Assembly (NCBI RefSeq): GCF_000471905.2
Contig: NW_006498233.1
Location: 2,654,658-2,718,657, forward strand
Reading direction: 5' to 3'
From: Amborella trichopoda
Lineage: Eukaryota; Streptophyta; Magnoliopsida; Amborellales; Amborellaceae
DNA: 64,000 nt
Shown: positions 59,662 through 64,000 of the stretch, piece after piece
Numbering within the stretch: the first letter of the stretch is position 1
How the letters are laid out: each line of letters begins with the position of its first letter
Made by a program: the position numbers and the translations under genes
Notes under the pieces: model-generated
Database searches by the model: none
Seen by the model: only the letters and a program-made list of their open reading frames with translations
What the model was told of the DNA's origin: nothing

Positions 59662-61956
59662 TTTATAAAAAAGGATATAAGCAACCAATATTTAGAATCC
59701 TAGGACTCCAAGGAGTACTGTAGTTTAGAGTCATACAGGAGGGACTATCTGGCAATGTTTTAGGCATACACCATGGACTTATTGATGGGCCTTTTAGGGT
59801 CATGCATCTTAAAACATTACTTGACTGTCACCCTTAGAGAGGGTATTTGAACCTCCAAAGGTAACATCACTTCTTCCCCGAATACAGGGTTGTTGAAGTA
59901 GAATTTTTTCTCATTGTCCGATAGGCCCAGAGAGCTTCGAGGACCTTTTTGTGCCATTAACACTGCCCCATTTTCATGGCCTTTTTCAAGATTTTACATT
60001 TGCTTTTGTTAAAGGTTTCGATTTGTCCATTTGCCCTTGGGTTGTACATGGACAAGTACCTCTAGTTGATGTTAAATTGACTAGCCAATTGGTGAATGTG
60101 ATTGTTTTTAAATGAAGAGCCATTATCAAATATAATCCTATATGGTACTCCAGGTCGATAGACATTATGGTTCCAAACGAAGAAAATCACTGTCATGTTA
60201 GTTATTCTCTGTAGTGAGACAGCTTCAGCCCACTTAGAGAAATAGTCGGTAGTTGTCAATATATATAAATGGTCATTTGCTGAGGCTGGAGTAATGGGTC
60301 CCACGATATCCATTCCACACTAAGAAAAAGGCCAAGTCCTAAGAGCTGGATGCAATAGCTCTGGTGATTGGTGAATGTAATCAGAGTGTACTTGGCACGC
60401 GTGGCATCTCTTTAATGTTGTTTGACCTTCTTTATGTGAAAGGCACCTTAATAACATTGTCATATGACCTCCAATATAGTTGGTCATTGAGGAGAGTGAA
60501 TCTCGTGGCTCGCCTTTTAAGGGCTAGCCTATCATTTCTAACCTCAGGGAGTTGGCAATGGACTAAATACTTTAGGAAAGGCTGAAGTCAATCTGACTGG
60601 GGTACTTCGGCCATCGCAGTGATATCATCGTGAGCAGGCTCTTCCATCAATTTCCTCATAGCTCCTTGAGGGTATCGGGGAAACTCCATCCATAGATTTT
60701 CTTGGTCTTTAGAATATGCCTTTTCCATCATAAGGATGGATTGCCATTCTTGTATAGGGATCTGAAGCGATACCCTAGGCTCGATGATCATGGCTGCTCC
60801 CAGTTTAGCTAGTGCATCAGCCTAGACATTCGATCCTCGGGAATATGAGTCAGAACCTCATTCATCTTCCCTAGGAGATACCTCATGGTATCATAGTATG
60901 GTTTGAGTTCATCCTTGTGGACCTCATATATCCCTTTCAACTGTAGGACGATCAGTTAGGAATCACAAAAAATATCGAGGGACCCTAGGTCAAGTTCTAG
61001 CTCCATGTCTAAACCGATGATTAATTTCTAATATTCTAACTCATTATTTGAATACTTCTCATTCAATGAGAAGCCATAAGGTAAGAGTCCTTTATCTAGC
61101 GTGACGAATATTACACATCCTCTGGCACCTTTCGCTTGAGACACACCATCAAAGAACATTTTCCATGAGGCAAGCTCGTTCCCACACATGACTTCCTCAT
61201 CAGGCAGGCCTTCATTTAAAGGGGACCCTTTTGGAAAGGGATGAGCAGCCAAGAAATCGGCTAACGCTTTCCCTTTAATAGCTTTTTGTGGGACAAAGGT
61301 GATGTCAAACTCCATAAGGAGTAAAGCACAAGTGGCTAGTGGATCAAAGAGGACTGATCTCATCAAGAGGTATTTGATTGGGTCAGCTAAAGAAATTAGT
61401 TGTACTGGGTGAGCCAGCAAGTAATGCCATAGATTTTGGGCTATGAACACTAGTGCCAAGCACATTTTCTCAATGAGAGAGTAATTTACTCGGTCGACAT
61501 CATGGTGCAGCTCAAATAATACAACGCCACCTCCTTCCTTTCTCATTGTGCTGGGTTAGAAGGGCACCCAATGATCCCTCTAAGGCTGTCACATATAAAA
61601 TGAGTGATTTGTCGAGTACAAGAGCCATGAGAACCTGTAGATTCAATAGATAGTCCTTGATGTCCTAGAAGGCATTCTAGCAGGACTCATCCCACTCAAA
61701 AGGAACATCTTTCTTCATAAGCATGGAAAAAGGCTTGGATCACCCTGAGAGGTTGGATATGAACCTTTGGATGTATTCTAAATGACCTCGAAGATATTTC
61801 AACTCTCTCAGGTTCCTTAGTAGAGGCATCTCTTGGATAGCGCGTATCCTTATAGGGTCTATCTCAATTCCTCAAAGCCTTACAATGAAACCTAGGAGTT
61901 TTCATGATTTCACCCCGAAGGCACACTTTAAGGGGTTCATCTTCAGCTGACATCTC
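59662..61956 (-). mobile_element. Fragment G: Tat-lineage pol remnant, minus strand
   Basis: Minus-strand order: reverse transcriptase tail (61560-61956, with QLKMNPLKCAFGVKS), gypsy RNase H (61180-61560: YSLIEKMCLALVFIAQNLWH and FDITFVPQKAIKGKALADFL), second RNase H (60790-61170: WKMFFDGVSQAKGARGCVIF and NEKYSNNELEY), linker, and integrase (59840-60330: MDIVGPITPASANDHLYILT and IIFDNGSSFKNNHIHQL). 59662-59840 holds weak copies of the tttagggtcatgca repeat. A different, less close relative of A and C. Broken; its proximal reverse transcriptase part is beyond the insertion of I. Confidence 0.85.
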
Positions 61957-64000
61957 TGTTGGAAGATATTTTTAATCATCATGGGGACCTCGCTCAATAA
62001 AAGCCTAGCAAACAGTGGAAATTCGGACAATCTCATAATAGCCCCAGAACTTGTCGAGATCTTCATGAGGACTCTCAAAAGACTCCTTCCATGTTTCATC
62101 ACATTCCGGCATGTCTAAGGCAGTGCAGACAAAGAAATAGTTTCGATAAAATGGGCCTCTAACACCCTGAAATGGACCCTATAACTAGAGCTACATTTTC
62201 AGCGTCTCAATTTACTGTGGGAGCACCATCATTTGATCCGACACTATTGAAAACCTTTAGAGGTCAAATTCCCGCTTGCACGGACACTCCAAGAAGAAGT
62301 TATAGGCAAAATAGTGAAATAGGAGGTGCCGCACGCTATTCCCATGCGGCCTCCCTACAACTCCACACCGTTGAAGTGATAGTCATGACCAGTGACTTTC
62401 GACACTCATATCTCACTTGTTCGTGATTAGATCAAGCCCAAAGTTTGTGAGTGTATTTGTCCATCAAGATTAGTGTTTCGATATGTGACACGCCCTATGA
62501 CGACCACCATGTGTGAAGAAAAGCTACAGAGAAGTCGCTGATCTATGAAGAAAGTGTAGGAAAATCAACAACGTCATGCCTTGCTCGAACAGTCAAATCA
62601 CGTTGCTCGCGAGCCCGATCGACATGAGACCAATTCCATCGTGTACATAAGGTCTCGGGCTATCTCTGACCCAAACCCTGTGCATGATGAACTATTGGAT
62701 TCTGCACACGAAGCCAATGAAGCGACAACAAATTCCGTCGTCACAATTCTAGATTCGGTCAAAAATTCCAAAGTTGCAAAATCTTTGTTCGGGCACAGAA
62801 TCAAGCGGCATTTGTTGGTTCATGATCATAATGGCACGCTCAGTGTGATCCTGCAAAGAAATTATCAAAAACCATTGAGGAACAAGCACACTATCGATTC
62901 GAAGTTTTGAGATCCATTCAAATTTCAAGTTACATGATCGTGCGCTAAAAACACGATCCATGGCTCGAAGTTGGTATCAAAATGATTGCAATGCTAACCC
63001 CTAGAATCGTCCATGAAAAATACGACCCCGAATCGTATCAATACGACCCCGAATCGTCCATGAAAAATCATGCATGTTCTAAGGCAACACATGGACTATT
63101 ATGGAATTCAACAAATGGTTATGAAGGGGAAAATCTGTCATTTTGCACCCTATTTTCTAATTTCTTTTAAATGAATTTAATCTTAATTTCTAGCAATTAG
63201 GGTTACTTTTGATCATCTGCCCATGTTTGGGGTAAATTCTATATATACCACATACCATCATTGTACGCAGGAGGCAATAGACACACAAAATACACAAAGA
63301 TAGAGTTTTTACTTAATAAAGTTTCTCTTTCTTCTCATTGTTGTGTCACGTTTGGAGAGAGAGAGTAAGGTGAGAGAAACGCTTGGACCGGTACCCTTAA
63401 GCCCTAGTTAAATCTTCTCTCACTTCTTTTTCTTTTCTTCTCTCTCTTCCTTTCTTTCTTCTTCTTCTTCTCCGTCTGAGCTCCCCTTAGAGGCCATGCA
63501 TGGCAGTGGCAGTTCCGTACATGCCTCTATTGTGATCTCACAGGTCATGCCTGGTGATGGCAGTGCCATGCACGAGCCTCCTTCTCCTTCGGTTCGTCCA
63601 TCTCCCCCCCCTTAGCGAGGCTTATAGATGGCGTTGCTCATCGTCGTCCGTAAACGCGTCCTCCAAGCCTCAATGAAGAGCACAGATGGCGAAACTCATT
63701 GCCGCTCGTAGGGGTCTTCCCCCGTCATGTTCTTAGGTCTCGACAATGTCTATCGGTGCCTGTGAGCTTTCTTCGCGTTCGTGGTGCCTATCGCCATCTG
63801 CAAGCCTCCTTTGTGCATTCAATTCTCGTCGCTGCTCCCCCCATGTCCCACGCCTAACATCGTGTGCCTCATGAGCGCTTTGCAAACAGCTATTGCTGAA
63901 CTCTTCATGAGAGGCTATCGCCGTCTATGCAGGGGTGCGCTACCTTCTCGTGTTACCAACGATAAGGCCTAGCGTCGTTCGTAGTTCCCTGCTTCCCCTC
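61957..64000 (+). mobile_element. LTR I (Tat family, plus strand, runs off the window)
   Basis: Starts TGTTGGAAGATATTTTTAATC directly after G's reverse transcriptase tail, so the element entered G. The U3 matches C. TATATATA lies at 63240-63247. The pyrimidine stretch (63415-63475) and the gcgttgctcatcgtcg-type zone (63480-63960) follow. The rest of the element is outside the window, and the whole visible part lies within the LTR. Confidence 0.85.
63240..63247 (+). promoter_or_regulatory. TATA box, LTR I
   Basis: TATATATA preceded by AGGGTTACTTTTGATCATC and GCCCATGTTTGGGG; the same spacing as in C. Confidence 0.6.

Overview
The window looks like a piece of a large, repeat-rich flowering-plant genome. 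Nearly all 64 kb is old, nested Ty3/gypsy LTR retrotransposon. The plant assignment rests on Tat-lineage features (primer-binding site for tRNA-Arg, a second RNase H domain, a long repeat-bearing region after integrase), on a second gypsy family primed by initiator tRNA-Met, and on a plant mobile domain (PMD) sequence. No rRNA or tRNA gene and no intact host gene is visible. Letters A to I and N are my own labels.

Layout. Positions 1-25143 hold element A, a Tat-lineage fossil on the minus strand: 3' noncoding region (1-2490, its 3' LTR lies off the left edge), integrase, RNase H domains, reverse transcriptase, gag region, leader, PBS (21400-21416) and 5' LTR (21420-25143). Its leader is interrupted by N (9389-20810), a gag-only gypsy element with three LTR copies and an exact 5-bp duplication CAAGG on both sides. 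25144-27540 is a fragment (F) of another LTR of A's family. 27541-39365 is element B, a minus-strand relative of A with 3' LTR, polypurine tract, 3' noncoding region and gag but no recognisable pol. 39366-40723 and 56277-58190 are two parts of one PMD sequence, separated by element C (40724-56276, plus strand), the third and most complete Tat-lineage copy, with both LTRs and a good integrase. 58191-59661 is an LTR fragment (H), 59662-61956 a minus-strand pol fragment (G), and 61957-64000 an LTR (I) that entered G's reverse transcriptase and runs off the right edge.

Relative ages, judged by eye from LTR pairs: N's second and third LTRs differ by roughly one base in ten over a 230-base stretch, C's two LTRs by roughly one in seven. 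Both are therefore millions of years old, and C is older than N.

The least ordinary material is in noncoding parts. The Tat-family LTRs of A, F and B carry 1.6-2.1 kb purine-rich tracts (plus strand) with series of short inverted repeats, including a 13-unit array at 26085-26815 in which some stems keep pairing although their bases changed. N's LTRs all carry a TATA box followed about 175 bases later by a consensus-like splice donor. The 3' noncoding regions hold tandem arrays (a 35-bp alternating two-variant array at 51186-51605 and an 87-bp array at 34083-34620) and, in A and C, a shared antisense TATA-like motif. These are reading-based observations; no alignment or database search was run.
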